Assembly: GCA_905221605.1 (NCBI GenBank)
Contig: CAJNDS010000047.1
Span: forward strand, 849,868-909,867
Direction of reading: 5' to 3'
DNA length: 60,000 bases
Source of the DNA: Symbiodinium natans
Lineage: Eukaryota; Sar; Dinophyceae; Suessiales; Symbiodiniaceae
Shown one piece after another: positions 34,120 through 45,386 of the stretch (positions are counted from its first letter, which is position 1; every line of letters begins with the position of its first letter). The notes under the pieces are model-generated. The model worked only from the letters and a program-made list of their open reading frames with translations. It did no database searches and was not told where the DNA came from. The translations under genes were made by a program, and so were the position numbers.

Positions 34120-35344
34120 GGGTGGATTTCGTATGGGGATAAAGAAAATTTTTGGGGGGGTTGAAAAATCTGTCGGCAGGCTTCTTGTTTTGCTTGCGGA
34201 GATGCGAAGCTACAGCAATTCAGGGATCTGAAGCCTTTTGTTTTCAATAGAGAATCAACACAGGGCCATGGTCCAATTATTGCCGAACCCTGCCTTGCTT
34301 ATTGCGCTGGGCGGGGGCCCCCCCCAATTAAACAGATGCTCGGATTATTGCATAGACGGCTGCCCCGTGCAGGAGAACGCGGCTCTGGATGAGAAAATTC
34401 ATCACCTGCTTCTGCTCTTGCTCGAAGCCCGGATCTGCCACAATCTCCAGCAAGGGGCCCGCACCGGTCAGCAGCCCTTGATCGGTCACAGGTCGCCGCA
34501 TCTGCAAGCCCGGGCAGCACAAGAGTGTCTGGAAGGCCTTCTGTACAGGTGCGAGGCCAAGGGTGAAACAAATGAAGCCAATGCGTTTGCATTGTGTTTC
34601 CAACCCTGAAAGTGGCGTAGCTCGGTGGCGCCAGGTGTCACGTGCACAGGTGGAATGTGGACGATCTCCTTGGAGCCGCATTGCCCCACCATGCTTGTGG
34701 CTTGGAGCAGTGCGCAGCCCGTGGAAGCAAAAGAGGGGCTCTGGTTGATGTCACTGAGGACTCGCCCCTGTTCACAAAGCTTGTGCAGGCCGGCTCTTCC
34801 AGCGGACACTGGCTAATTTAGGCAGCTGCCAGCGCTGTCTGTCCGTCGCATTCCGCGACGGCCTCCATTACAGCACGAAGCCAACGATGCCAAGATCGCC
34901 ACTTGCAGGGCTTGCACGTCGAGGGCAAGCCGCTCTGGTCCTGGCTCGTGACCCTGAAGGTGTTCCAGACATTGTGGGGAGAGAGAGTGCGCGTGCCGCT
35001 CCTTAAGAAAGCTTGTCCGCTGACCCGGAGCAGGCAAAGCCGGCCACGTTAGTGAGGTCGGCGTTGGCAAAGTACTGCACCAAGGACTGTAGGCCACCAA
35101 GAGTTCAGAGTTCGATGAACTCAGTGGTGACCCCTATGGCTTGGGCCGACCCCGCTATGGCCCTCACCAGCTTTAGCTCGTCCTGCGAGGACATCGCCCT
35201 TCTGAGCTTTGTTGGCAAAGTCTTGGAGGACTGGCATGATGTGGCAGCACACAAGCACCTCCAAGCTGCAAAACACCATGCGAAGCCCCCCCAGTTTCGC
35301 CACCATCTGCCTGTCTGCTTCTGTCTGATGCTTTTCCTTTAAAG
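34120..35344. other. Right flank of the retrotransposon; coding strand undecided
   Basis: Both strands are open over much of this stretch. The minus strand reads convincingly protein-like in places (around 34690-34330, with PLLEIVADPGFEQEQKQVMN, and around 35300-35200, with LRMVFCSLEVLVCCHIMPVL). No family could be named and no splice chain was closed. Possible minus-strand host exons are noted only as a lead. Confidence 0.25.
34326..34347. repeat. 22 bp inverted repeat flanking the retrotransposon, right arm
   Basis: Exact reverse complement of 27548-27569. The two arms bracket the whole element. Confidence 0.8.
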
Positions 35345-35416
35345 GAGAACCTGAAGCTGCAGAAGGCCAACCGGGCTCTGATGACCTTCTACGTGGCCCT
35401 CTGGCTCGACACGCTG
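35345..35416 (+). CDS. Candidate exon, helical segment
   Basis: 24 codons bounded by AAAG|GAG and CTG|GCG (AG|G acceptor, GC donor). It reads ENLKLQKANRALMTFY then VALWLDTL, an amphipathic helix pair. It probably belongs to the unidentified gene(s) of 35-53 kb. The family is unknown, and the neighbouring exons were not joined. Confidence 0.35.
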
Positions 35417-35857
35417 GCGCTCTTAGGGCCGGGGCCCTCATAAACGCACCCACGGAGAATCTCGGAAACAATTCCGAACGCCGGTGGGGGGCCGTCGCAT
35501 TCTTTTGAGGTCACCGGCTCCGGAGTTGGTTCAGGCGCTGAAGAAATAAGTTTTGCTCTCTGTCCACGATGCTGTGCCGGGCCCCTTTGTGGGCCCTCTG
35601 CTTGGCCAGGCCCTGCTCCCCACGCTGCTCCTGATGCTCCGACGGCCCAGCCAGAAGGACGCCTTCCATGCTGCTGGCGGCCAAGAAATGGGGCAGACAA
35701 CTGTGTTCCGGGTGTTTTCTCAGCTGTTTCGAAGTTCGGAAGCTGTCAAACCCGCATCCTGAACTTCTAAACCCCCCAACCCGAGAAGGAAGTAGGGCAT
35801 CGAGTCGCTTAACACCCTGGGAGGCTGACAGGGTAGGTGTTGCCGCATCGTTCCCAG

Positions 35858-35938
35858 GGCCTCACCATTGCGGGCGCGCTGTGCGCCAAGGTGGAGTTGG
35901 AGGCAACTCAAGTTTTGCAACTGTGCGTACTCGGGCTG
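35858..35938 (+). CDS. Candidate exon, helical segment
   Basis: 27 codons between CCAG|GGC and CTG|GTAAGT, one of the few canonical-looking GT donors in the window. It reads GLTIAGALCAKVELEATQVL then QLCVLGL. No family assigned. Confidence 0.35.
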
Positions 35939-36440
35939 GTAAGTAACTAGCGCTTTGCAGGCAGCAAAAGTGCTTTGTTGAAGGCGAGTGTGCAAAGCAA
36001 GATCATCAGCTTTGCTGCCCGGGAGGCTGTGCCTAGAGCTGTTCCTTCACATGCACAGCTGACCATGAGATGGACCCGCACCTTTCTGGTAGCCTTCATC
36101 CGGCCTGTGCAGCATTTCACACACCAAGCCAAGCTGTAACAGAGTTTGCAGCGATGAAATGAACTTCTCGCCTGAGCTCAGTGCTGCGCCGCGGATAACC
36201 GCCTGCAACAACAGCGACAGGCTGCTGAGCGTGGTCCGCACGGACCTGCTGAAGAGCCTGCAGAACTCACATGATGTCACAACGCCTGGAAGCAGCGGGA
36301 GATGCTTGGCACAGATGTAATGTGCATCGGCGGAGTCGTTGACCTGCATGACAAGGACAGCCTGTTCAAGGCCCTTGAGAAGTCCAAACTGCTGACGCGG
36401 GAAAGAGTGGTGCATCAACCACGGCAACACCCGAATCTCA

Positions 36441-36780
36441 CAGCCTCGTAATGCCTACGACAAGATTCAGTCTGACATTGTGCTGCAGGTCATGAACGAC
36501 TACTGTTCCTGAAAGAAGTTCGCACGGCACATGTGCAACAACCTGGAGCACGATGACGCGCAGCTCGTGATGCTGAACCTCAGCCACTTCGTGAGACTGA
36601 ACATGAAGAGTTTGTACGAGTCGTTGATGCAGATGCCATTCATCGTGACTGCCGCGCTGTCCAGGGGCAGACCAATGCCGCGAACCTTTTTGAGTCGACA
36701 AGCCTGGGCCGCAACCTCTCCTACCCCGACTTCCCCGACTTCCTCGATCCAGTAGGAGAGGATATCCAGAAGAGCGTGTG
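36441..36780 (+). CDS. Candidate exons, unidentified protein
   Basis: The + strand reads protein-like across this stretch, though in more than one frame. First comes NAYDKIQSDIVLQVMNDYC, next a piece with NNLEHDDAQLVMLNLSHFV and LNMKSLYESLMQM (about 36520-36660), and then NLFESTSLGRNLSYPDFPDF ending in TGA at 36778-36780. Further + strand pieces follow (MRKFGELDILMLRQQVPP near 36870-36920). I do not recognise the family. A long minus-strand frame covers 36047-36430 just upstream, so strand assignment of the wider region is not secure. Confidence 0.3.
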
Positions 36781-37078
36781 ATCAAGCCTGGAAGCAGCTA
36801 AGTGCTCTGTGTCGGCATGGTTCCAGCTGCAGCACGCTCCAGTGGACGCTTGACATCGGATGACAGCATGAGGAAGTTTGGAGAGCTGGACATCCTCATG
36901 CTTCGCCAGCAGGTGCCTCCGAGGGACGTCACGAACATGGCGGATTCTTTTGCCAGATTGTAAACTCGCACAATTCCTTCAGGAGCTGATCTGTTCCGAG
37001 AGCGTTAAAGAAGATCACCCAACTTCAGATCAAGGAGCCCACGAACAACCCCGAGTATCCCTGAGCCTCGGCCTGTAT

Positions 37079-37165
37079 TAACTAATCGTAACATACAACC
37101 TAAGTTTCGGCCCGTATTATACTATAATACGGGCCGAAACTTAGGTTGTATGTTACGATTAGTTA
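37079..37165. repeat. Perfect 87 bp palindrome (foldback element)
   Basis: Arms of 43 bases (37079-37121 and 37123-37165) are exact reverse complements around a single C at 37122. The outer ends are TAACTAATCG and CGATTAGTTA. If TA is read as a target duplication, the element is an 83 bp foldback with 41 bp arms inserted at TA, as in Tc1/mariner-type MITEs. No coding capacity. Confidence 0.92.
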
Positions 37166-39312
37166 CGATGCTCTACGCTTATGCGCTTATGGACAGGACG
37201 GAGCTCGGTGAGCTCGGTAGAGCCTTTTTTGCAAAGGGCCCTTGCGATTCCCTCAGCCCCACACGGCAGTGACCTGCACATTAGGTGGCATGCGGTTGAC
37301 CTGGGGCCGTGTGCCCCAGTGTGCCCCACAGGAAGCACTGCCGGCAAAAACAAAAATAGGAGTGACAGCAAAAAGACCGGCAAGGGATGGCCCTCATCCG
37401 GGCTGAGCCTGCCATATTCAGACACGAAGCAGCTCTGTTGTGACCGTACATGACTTGTCGCAGGCCAAAGGCGAAGAAGGTCAGCCCGCGACTTCGCTGA
37501 TGGCCGCAGTCATGCAGCTGCAGGCCCGGACAGATGCACCATGATGCACCCTCCTTGCATGTTCCATCGCACTCCGCGGAGCTCGTGTCCTGCATGCTTA
37601 TGCAGGCTGTTCAGGGCATTCAGAGCAGCGCTGTAAAGGCCCTCGCCAAAAACGGCGCGGAGGCTGCCAGGGTTTGGAGCTGTCGTTTGCAGCGAAGCCA
37701 TGCACGAAGCCCGCAAAAACCATCACTCTCTTTAATTGTAGGAGCTGCTCCAAGCTCTGCCCGTCGGGGTCGACTGCGGTAACCTGCTGGCCTGCGTGGT
37801 GGAGGCTGGTGTTTGCCCGCTTCACGCAAATTACGACTCACGATGATTCATGCTGCCCCGCACGCTCCCTACGCGGCTCACGCTACCACGTCGCATGCTA
37901 CCAGCATTCCTTACTTCGCTCTACTCCCAGGAGCAGCTTCACGACACACTTACGGATTAATGCTATATTTTCTTGTTTCTTATTTCGCAGATTCATGCGC
38001 GATTCACGCAACTCCCATTTAGCCGATTTACAGTACTCTTCTGCCCATTTCATGCTATTATACTTTATTGGCAGATGTATGCGTTTTTGTGTGGTTCGTG
38101 CAATGCAAGCTTATTATATATGGATTTACGCTACTCGCCCGCGCAGCCGTTTAGCATTTAGCATGTACCAGTCTCGGGGTGGGGGTTGGGGCTTGCTAGG
38201 GACATGGCCGGAGCATAATCTGCACGCAAGTTGAGTCCAGGAAGGAGCTTTCAACATCTCCCGCATCCCCACACTCAACCCGAAGTCCGCTTCTTGGGTG
38301 GCACGAGCCCGCGGTTTCTGGCTGCATGAATACGCGCGTTACACCTCTTTCCGGCTTAACAACACATGGGGCAGTCATTACCGCGGAGTCCAAGATAGCC
38401 GATAGCTGTGCATCAGGATTCATGTTTTTGCCATCCTGGCTTTCAGTTCGCGAACCTCTTTCTTGGCCCCTTTTCGTCCTTCTGGGCTTGGGCTTGGGGG
38501 GATGCCTTGGATAATCTTGGCCTGTGGGCCCGCTCACCTCTGTGCTTTTCATCCGATGCCATGTATGCAACATTCTATTCTATACTATACATATACATAT
38601 GCATCTACATCTACATATACATATACATTCAAGGAAATGTGATGCCACAGAAGCCCCAACAGGCAGGCCTGGGCATACTTGCAGATGCAAGTGAAGCCAG
38701 CGGCGAAACGGAGGTGGGACGTCGATAGCATGCGATGCTCCGAATTTTGGGGCTGTGTTTCCACGTGATCGGAGACATCGAGGCCCTTGTGCTGGGTGTC
38801 TTGAGGGACGCGGTCACATTGCGGTGCTACGCCGCACCGCTGAGTGCCGCGGTGCTCCAGGCTGGATATGGCGGAATCTCTGCTCGTGCTCCCTTGGACG
38901 GGTTTTCAGTATCGTCGTTGCTCCACCTCAAACGCAAGGCTTACATGGCGGCGATTGCGGGGATCAGCTCCGCGAAGGAGCGGAAGCGAATCACGAAGGT
39001 CTACCAGGCGCTTCCCGCTTGCCAAACAGATGCACACTCACGGAGGCAAGCGGAGCAGGTAACCAGTTCTTGCACAGGCTTCCAGATCTCCTTGATTGTG
39101 CGTGTTTTTCCTGTTGCAAAGAAGCCAAGTCGTAGGAGAGTTTCTTTGTCAATGGCAGGAGCCCGTGCAGCTCCTCGGTGACACAGTTCCCGCAGCACTG
39201 GCGGAGGCTCAATGCTTAAAGCATGCGAAAGCCCAGATGGCTGTGGTGGGTCCGTAACCAGGCGTCCTAATCGTTGGAGAGACTGGTCGGAGAGAGTCTT
39301 GGAATTTGGGAG
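37166..39312. other. Mostly undefined sequence with short exon-like pieces
   Basis: 37170-38560 shows AT-richer stretches (37840-38160) without a recognised gene. An ACATAT-type microsatellite lies at about 38580-38631. A + strand piece near 38770-38870 reads DIEALVLGVLRDAVTLRCYA, and one near 38940-39000 reads AYMAAIAGISSAKERKRITK. Both are helical and may be exons of the helical-repeat gene that follows. Confidence 0.3.
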
Positions 39313-39391
39313 GCCTTCCGCTGGACCGTGGACCAGGCGCTGGCCCTGGAGGTGGACGCGGAGCCGCTGGTCAGGGCCTTTCTGGAAATTG
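39313..39391 (+). CDS. Candidate exon, HEAT/ARM-like helices
   Basis: Bounded by GGGAG|GCC and ATTG|GTC. It reads AFRWTVDQALALEVDAEPLV then RAFLEI, two short amphipathic helices joined by an acidic turn, as in HEAT or ARM repeats. It is one of a series of similar + strand segments between 39 and 53 kb. The protein is not identified. Confidence 0.4.
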
Positions 39392-40558
39392 GTCTGCCCA
39401 ATGTGGAGTTACGGAGTAGGCCGAATTGCAGGAGCTCCTGAAGGGAGTGCTCGGATCATGAGTTGTGCAATAGTGGATGTCTTCAGAGAGAGTTTGCACG
39501 GCTTTCAAGAGGTGAACCTGCTGGCCCCTGCCTGCGCGGCTGTCCCAGACGATGGCGACGCTTCAGAGAAGCTCGTCCCAGCCGTGCAGGCGCCCAAAGC
39601 CGACGAAAGTTCCCAGAAAGCTCCTCAGGGTGGATCCTGGCATGTTGGGGCTTGGACGTGACGCCGCGTTTTGTTGTGTCTGTCCGGAGGCCTTCCACCA
39701 CAAGTCGGCCAAAGCTTGGCTCCAAGACATTGCTCCGTCCTGCAATGACCTCCGAAGCTTTCAATGTATGTCCTGCTTATACCTCCGAGGTTCGATCCCG
39801 GGCAGTTCAGAAGGCGGTTGCGGAACTTGCCGAGCTGCCTGAGAAGGGTGGGGAAGGTGTGCGCCCATGCTGTGCTGCAATGCTGACTGTGAGACAACAC
39901 CTGGAACAACCGCCTTGTAACTAGACTAGTGCTGAACTATAGAATGAATGTTCAAGTGCTAAGTCAGCCGTCTGAAAATCTGGGTTTCTATGCCCGTGCG
40001 TAACACAACAAGATAAAGTCTTGTAAAACTGTAAGCAAGCAATGAGGCCTATCCCCACCGTGCACCCTTTGGATATCGTTGTCACAACGTCCGCAGGTAG
40101 GATCATGCAATGCTCACAAATCCATGTGGGGCAGGTGCGCAAGAGCGGTGCCGCCTGATGGCCAGCGCTAGACTGAGTTGCTCGCGCGGTAGGGCAACGT
40201 AACGTATTGTAACGAAAGTATGTATGTATGCATGCATGCGCCATGTGTGTGTGTAGATATGCCCACACTTATGAATCTGCATGTATATGTGTATTTGTAC
40301 ACATGCAGATCAGATATGGTTGTCTTTGTATGTTTTTCTCACATGTGTAGTTCTGCCATGACAGATGCTGCCAGGCTTGGCTCTTCAGGTGGTGAATGAC
40401 GAGAATGCGGAGGCAAGGACGGAGCAAGGGCCGTGTAGAATCCAGAAGGACATGAAAAACCATACCGCTGCATACTGCTGTCGGCCGTGTGTGGCGACTT
40501 CTCTCTGAAGGTTGTGGCAGTGGCCCTGAAGCAGGAAGCTTTGTGGACCTCCGGCGAG

Positions 40559-40857
40559 GCCAAGTTGCGTCGGTTTGCCGAGATGTGCAAGGAGATGTTC
40601 CAGGGCTTTCTTATGTTGTCTTTTTCAGGTTGCCCCGAGCATGGCCACCTCCGTGCTAAGCACCGCTCTTCGCAGGAGAGCCCCATAAGTTTCGCAGTTT
40701 CGCAGTCATCATTGAAGCCCCGTATCAAGCCCGCTGTGTCAAGTGTCTTGGGCCTCGCGTTATCTCGCGTTGGCCTCAGAGACATTGCAGGCTTCTCCGA
40801 GGCGTCCAGCCCAAGGGGAAGAATCTCCAAGAGCTGTTCCGATCTTTGCTCCAAGAG
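40559..40857 (+). CDS. Two candidate exons, helical
   Basis: Exon 40559-40604 reads AKLRRFAEMCKEMFQ (GCGAG|GCC, donor CAGG|GC). Exon 40802-40857 reads VQPKGKNLQELFRSLLQE (CCGAG|GCG, donor GAG|GC). Both follow the AG|G rule and are amphipathic. No family assigned. Frames do not conflict, but other exons may lie between. Confidence 0.35.
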
Positions 40858-41326
40858 GCCGAGGGAAGATGGAAGGGGGAAAGGCGCCTTTGTTGCTTCT
40901 TTAGTTTTTTTGCGGGACTGGGGACTGCCCAGGACTCGCGCGTGCGGGCCCTCTTTCCCCTCATGATCCAAGCATCCGCTTGGATCTACGGGCGCGAGGA
41001 TACAGAACAGGACGAGCGGAAGAGGCCCATCGCTCTCAAGCGCAGATTCAACGAGCAATCCGGGCAAGTTGCTGTCTGCGCCCGAAAGCTGCACACGGCA
41101 CGGAAGCCTGAAGCACCGATCATTGGGCAGGCTGGATGCCTTGCTTCTCCCTGTCCTCCTGCTGGCTTTCTCCGGCCTGGATGCTGCAGAGGACGCATTG
41201 CCTTAAGAAACACCACCTGTGAAGAGAAAGCTGAACATCATTTTCATGGCATATCGTGAGTAGTCTACCACCATGGAAGATCATCGTTATATTAACTTCT
41301 AGCAGTTCCAGTATTGCACCCCTCCC

Positions 41327-41327
<1 letters not shown>

Positions 41328-41385
<58 letters not shown>
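41328..41385. repeat. Poly-C tract, 58 bases
   Basis: An uninterrupted run of C. Its length is uncertain. It sits 17 bases before a candidate exon (41403), where a pyrimidine tract upstream of an AG acceptor would be expected. Confidence 0.85.
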
Positions 41386-41402
41386 TTTCCGAGCCTTTCG
41401 AG

Positions 41403-41911
41403 GAGGCCGCCGGGCCGCTCCAGCGCTTGGAGGCCGCAGCGGCGGAGTTCTGCAAGGCAAGGGTTCATTGGGTTCATTGACGATTGCGCTTTCGCACTGC
41501 GTACGTGCATGTGTATAGTCATAGGAGGGGTGTGAGCTTGTCACATGTAAATTTCTGCTTAATGTCAGGGGGGGGCCGGGGCGGGATTTGGAGCTGAAGA
41601 TCATCTGAAATGCCAACGCGGAGGTGTCGGAGGAGCCGCTGCTGAAGGTCCCCGCAGGCGGTGCGGAAGCCGGCGAAGCATGGGGTGCGCGGATCGGGGC
41701 GGTGGCGCAGGCGCCCCGCGAGTTGAGGGTCGCAGTGCATCTTAAGGCTTAAGGCTTATAGGGGATATGATGTGTTTGGGGTGTAGGTCAGTGTAGGTGG
41801 CCGGAGATGTGGAGGGGCGTGTGCAGTTCTTCTCCTTTTTGTTCTTTTGCCGGCGTGGACCAGGCAGCCGATGCCGAGGCTGCTGGGCGTCTGGCCGACC
41901 TGGCAGCCGAG
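41403..41911 (+). CDS. Two candidate exons, Ala/Glu-rich helices
   Basis: Exon 41403-41456 reads EAAGPLQRLEAAAAEFCK and exon 41864-41911 reads AADAEAAGRLADLAAE. Both are phase 0 to phase 0, both start after AG|G, and both end at GC donors, so they join without a frame problem into one long helix-forming stretch. No family assigned. Confidence 0.4.
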
Positions 41912-43732
41912 GCCCAGACCTCTGAGTCCAAAGTTTATTCGATTTCAGAAGGCTTGTGCTGGGGCTGTGATATCTCAGTCTTGGCTCCGTCTACACAGTG
42001 GGTCTATGCCGATCCAATCCGATCCCCGAAGCCTCCCAGCAACCCTCGAACCTGAAGTTAAATCCCGATCGTAAGCCTTAAAATCTCCCAGACCCTCCCC
42101 CCCTCCCAGCACTCTGAAAATATGTCCGATCCGAAGCCCAAACTGTGAAGCCCGACCAGGAGTCGATTCTTGGAGGCGTGGCTGCTTTTTGGGGGTCTCT
42201 TTGTTTAGTAATGATTGCAATGCCTTACGAAGTTACAAAGCTTGACAGTAGTATGTAAAATGTACAGCCATGCGAAGCCCACATGCTGTAAACCCTTGTG
42301 CATCTCCCGTGTGAGGCCTCGGCAGCCAGACAGCCGCCGCCTTGGCGTTGGCCGCATCACTCCCCCGGCTGCAGAAGAAGGCGAGTCGCGACTGGAGATG
42401 CGCCATGTTTTGCGTGTCCCTCTTTGATCTTTAAGTGTTGTTTTAAATGGAGATGCGAGCCGGGGTGTGCCTTGTCTGCTTCTTGGGCCAGGCCCCACAG
42501 CTGGTGACCCGAGGTGCCACAGCCTGCCAGAGGCCAGGAGCTTGGGTTGCGAGATCCCCTTGTCCTTTGAGCCTTGAGCCTGGCCCAGGCTCGCCAGGCT
42601 GTCGGATTCCGCAGAGCTGAGGACGCTCTGGAAGGACTGGGGCAAGGGAACAGCACTCCACAGCACTTCGGGGAGACTCCGTCTCAAGCTGAGACTGATG
42701 AGGCCTGCGTGGAGGCTGCAGCCCCTGGCCCTTCCGGCCCCGTCCGGCGGAAGAGTGGCAAAAGCTCGACCGCCAGTGGTGCAGGCGAGTCTTTTACGCA
42801 GTGGACGTTGCAATGCATGCTGACAACTCCACTACGTAATCGTCATGGCTCTCAGTCTACATTGGCTTCATTGGCTCTTCTAACTTTTAGCATTTTCAAC
42901 CCCTTTGGTAGGTGAGGCCCCGGCGCGGGTCTTGTTGGAGGTGGCCCTGCAGCGGCCCAAGGTCTTCGCGGCACCTCGGCCCGAAAGCGCAACAACTCAA
43001 ATTGACCTCGTGGGGCCCGATGAAGGGCGTCTAAGACTTTAAGGTCGATGCCGAAAAGGCCCTCAAGGCCGATCTACCCAGCTGCTCAGGCAGACTTGCA
43101 GCTAAGCCTGCAGAACCATGCGGCCGCGCTGAGACCAGCACCTTGGCCGCCTTGGCCTTTTGTGCCATTTGCAGCCCTGCAACTAAGTGCTTCCAAGCAA
43201 GACCCCCCCAAACGCTGCCCTTCCCCTGCCCCCAACAAACGCTACAAACCACTCGCTTAGAAGGAATAGTGAGTGGGCTGAGGCGCTGCTTCAGCTGGCG
43301 CTGGGATCCGGGGGAATGGAAGGCCCCGGAAAGCTGTGGGCATCGGACCTTCATACTATTGATGCAGTACGCTGCAAAGGGGTTCGTAGGATGCCTGACA
43401 GTTTGGAGTCAAAAGCAGGCTCGCCTGCCATCACCGCCAACGCACTTCTGCTTCTCCGCAGCCTCCTCGCCAGCTGGGGTGCTGCACCGACCTGAGATCT
43501 CCGCCTGTCCAAGCACCGAATGGAAAGAGAGCACCAAAACAGCGCGGTTGAGACCGCTGAGCAGGACCAGATGATGCTAGTCCTGATCCTGGCCCGCCTT
43601 GCGAGCGCAGAGGTGCGTCGCAGGGCGCATTCCTTCGTGGGCCCTACCCTACAGAGCATGAAGAGCTTACAGGGGGTTCGAGGTTTTGGGATAGGCGGCA
43701 GTAGGGCATGTAGGGCTCTCCTGCCAGGAGAG

Positions 43733-43802
43733 GCAAGTTCGCGCTGCCGCGGTGGCCCTGCTGGAGACTCTTCAGGAAGACTTGTGGGATGCGGTGGGGA
43801 GG
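43733..43802 (+). CDS. Candidate exon, HEAT-repeat-like
   Basis: GAGAG|GCA acceptor and AGG|GTG donor. It reads QVRAAAVALLETLQEDLW then DAVGR. The pattern V-R-x-A-A-V-x-x-L-L is the classic first helix of a HEAT repeat, and this is the clearest HEAT-like segment in the window. HEAT repeats form solenoid scaffolds; the parent protein is unknown. Confidence 0.45.
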
Positions 43803-44571
43803 GTGGTTGTGGGGCGTGAGTGCCCTCTAATAGACTCCAAGCCTCCTGGAGCCAGGAGGTGAAGATCGCTCAGGAGTCCGGCATCGACGCGTTAGTCGAG
43901 GCGCTCGGATGGAGGGCTACGAGAGCTGCAATGAGAGCTTCACCCGACTGCACCATACCGCGTGCTCCGTGGTGCTTGATGCCTCCCCCCAACTGAAAAA
44001 ATTGACCTTGCTGGGAAGCCTTGATGTTTTGAGGATTGAATGGCTGGCCAAGGGACCACCAACCTGATGTATCCCTGAAGCAACCAGAAGCACTCAGGGA
44101 CACCTTGGAGCCTTGGAAGAATCTGGCCATCGCAATGTGCAGGCCGCAGGGCTCCAAGATCAATTGTGCGGAGCTGCCCCGAAATGTCCAGGCCGTGAGG
44201 GACCTGAGGTCAATAGCCCTCCGCGCGGCGAAGGACCCACAAAGAACGCGCCCAAGGGGGGCGGGCCCTGCCTCTCATTGGGAAAGGCAGCCAGGTGACG
44301 GTGAGGCCTTCAAATTCTCGGCGGGGTGGGGCAAGAGCCAAAATCGGCAAGCCATCGCCGAAGGCGTGCCGGGAGAGGCCCCCCGCCCAAAGTTATGAGA
44401 AGTTCTAAGTTTTACAGCCTCGCGTGGATTTGTCTCCATGTGCTGCTTGCCGTAGGAGAGGCTCTTGCTGCCGACTGCGTCTGTGGTGCCGGAGAAGGCG
44501 GCAAAGGGTTTATAGGGCCCATAGGGTTCGTGCATGCGGTTTTGGGGTGTGACAGTTGGCTGAGGCGGGCT

Positions 44572-44574
<3 letters not shown>

Positions 44575-44628
<54 letters not shown>

Positions 44629-44693
44629 TAACTCTCTCTCTCAACTCTCTCTCAACTCTCTCAACTCTCAACTCTCTCTCTCTCTCTCTCTCT
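44575..44693. repeat. CT microsatellite
   Basis: Long CTCTCT run with CTTAACTCT and CTCAACTCT interruptions, just upstream of a candidate exon. Poly-Ser/Leu and poly-Arg/Glu frames here are artefacts. Confidence 0.9.
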
Positions 44694-44728
44694 GTCACTC
44701 TCATTGCGTCAGAATTCGACTCCTGGAG

Positions 44729-44812
44729 GTGTGGCCCTCCTTGGGCCAGCAGCTGCCTGCCACGCTGTGGTCCACGCTCCTGGAGCGGATCCTGAAGCAG
44801 AAGGCAGAGCTG
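44729..44812 (+). CDS. Candidate exon, helical repeat segment
   Basis: 28 codons between TGGAG|GTG and CTG|GTACAG. It reads VWPSLGQQLPATLWSTLLER then ILKQKAEL. An exon-like piece PIAAQNVLQKLLGLK follows near 44908-44952. Hydrophobic positions are spaced as in amphipathic helices. No family assigned. Confidence 0.42.
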
Positions 44813-45350
44813 GTACAGGACAGAGTCTCAAGACTTCAGTGCATCGAAGAATCGAAGCAGCTCTGAGCCTCTCAGCTCGGCTACATCGTAACTCTTGGCC
44901 CAGGACCCCATAGCGGCCCAGAACGTCCTGCAGAAGCTCCTCGGCCTCAAGGGTGGCCTTCCGAAGACTTCACGGGAGCAGGCGCCATCCCTTCTCATTT
45001 GTTTTGGGCTTCGGGCCTTAGGGCCTTAGGGTCTAGGGTTCAATTTTTGGTTTGTAGGGTTTTGGGGTTCATCATGGGTGTGGGCTGATGTGCGCTCGTT
45101 TGCGATGCTCTGCATGGCTGTGATGTCTCACGGAAACCCTGGACACCACACCCCACAAGCGGCCGACGCACAACCCAGAAGCGCCGGGAGGCATGCAGCT
45201 TCTGGCTGGTGGGCTTGGCGCGCCTGGCTACTCGGCTTTGAAGATGTTTCTCGGCGGTGTATTCCACTTCGCTCAATGGCCCTCTTCAGGTTTAACAGAA
45301 GCATTGCTACAAGCCCTCTTTAGTCATCATAAATCTGATCCGTCATGGCC

Positions 45351-45386
45351 GCTGAGCGCGCTGAGCGCGCTGAGCGCGCTGAGCGC
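45351..45386. repeat. GCTGAGCGC tandem repeat, 4 copies
   Basis: Four perfect 9 bp units. The surrounding 45300-45720 is open on both strands, and no decision between strands was possible. Confidence 0.8.
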
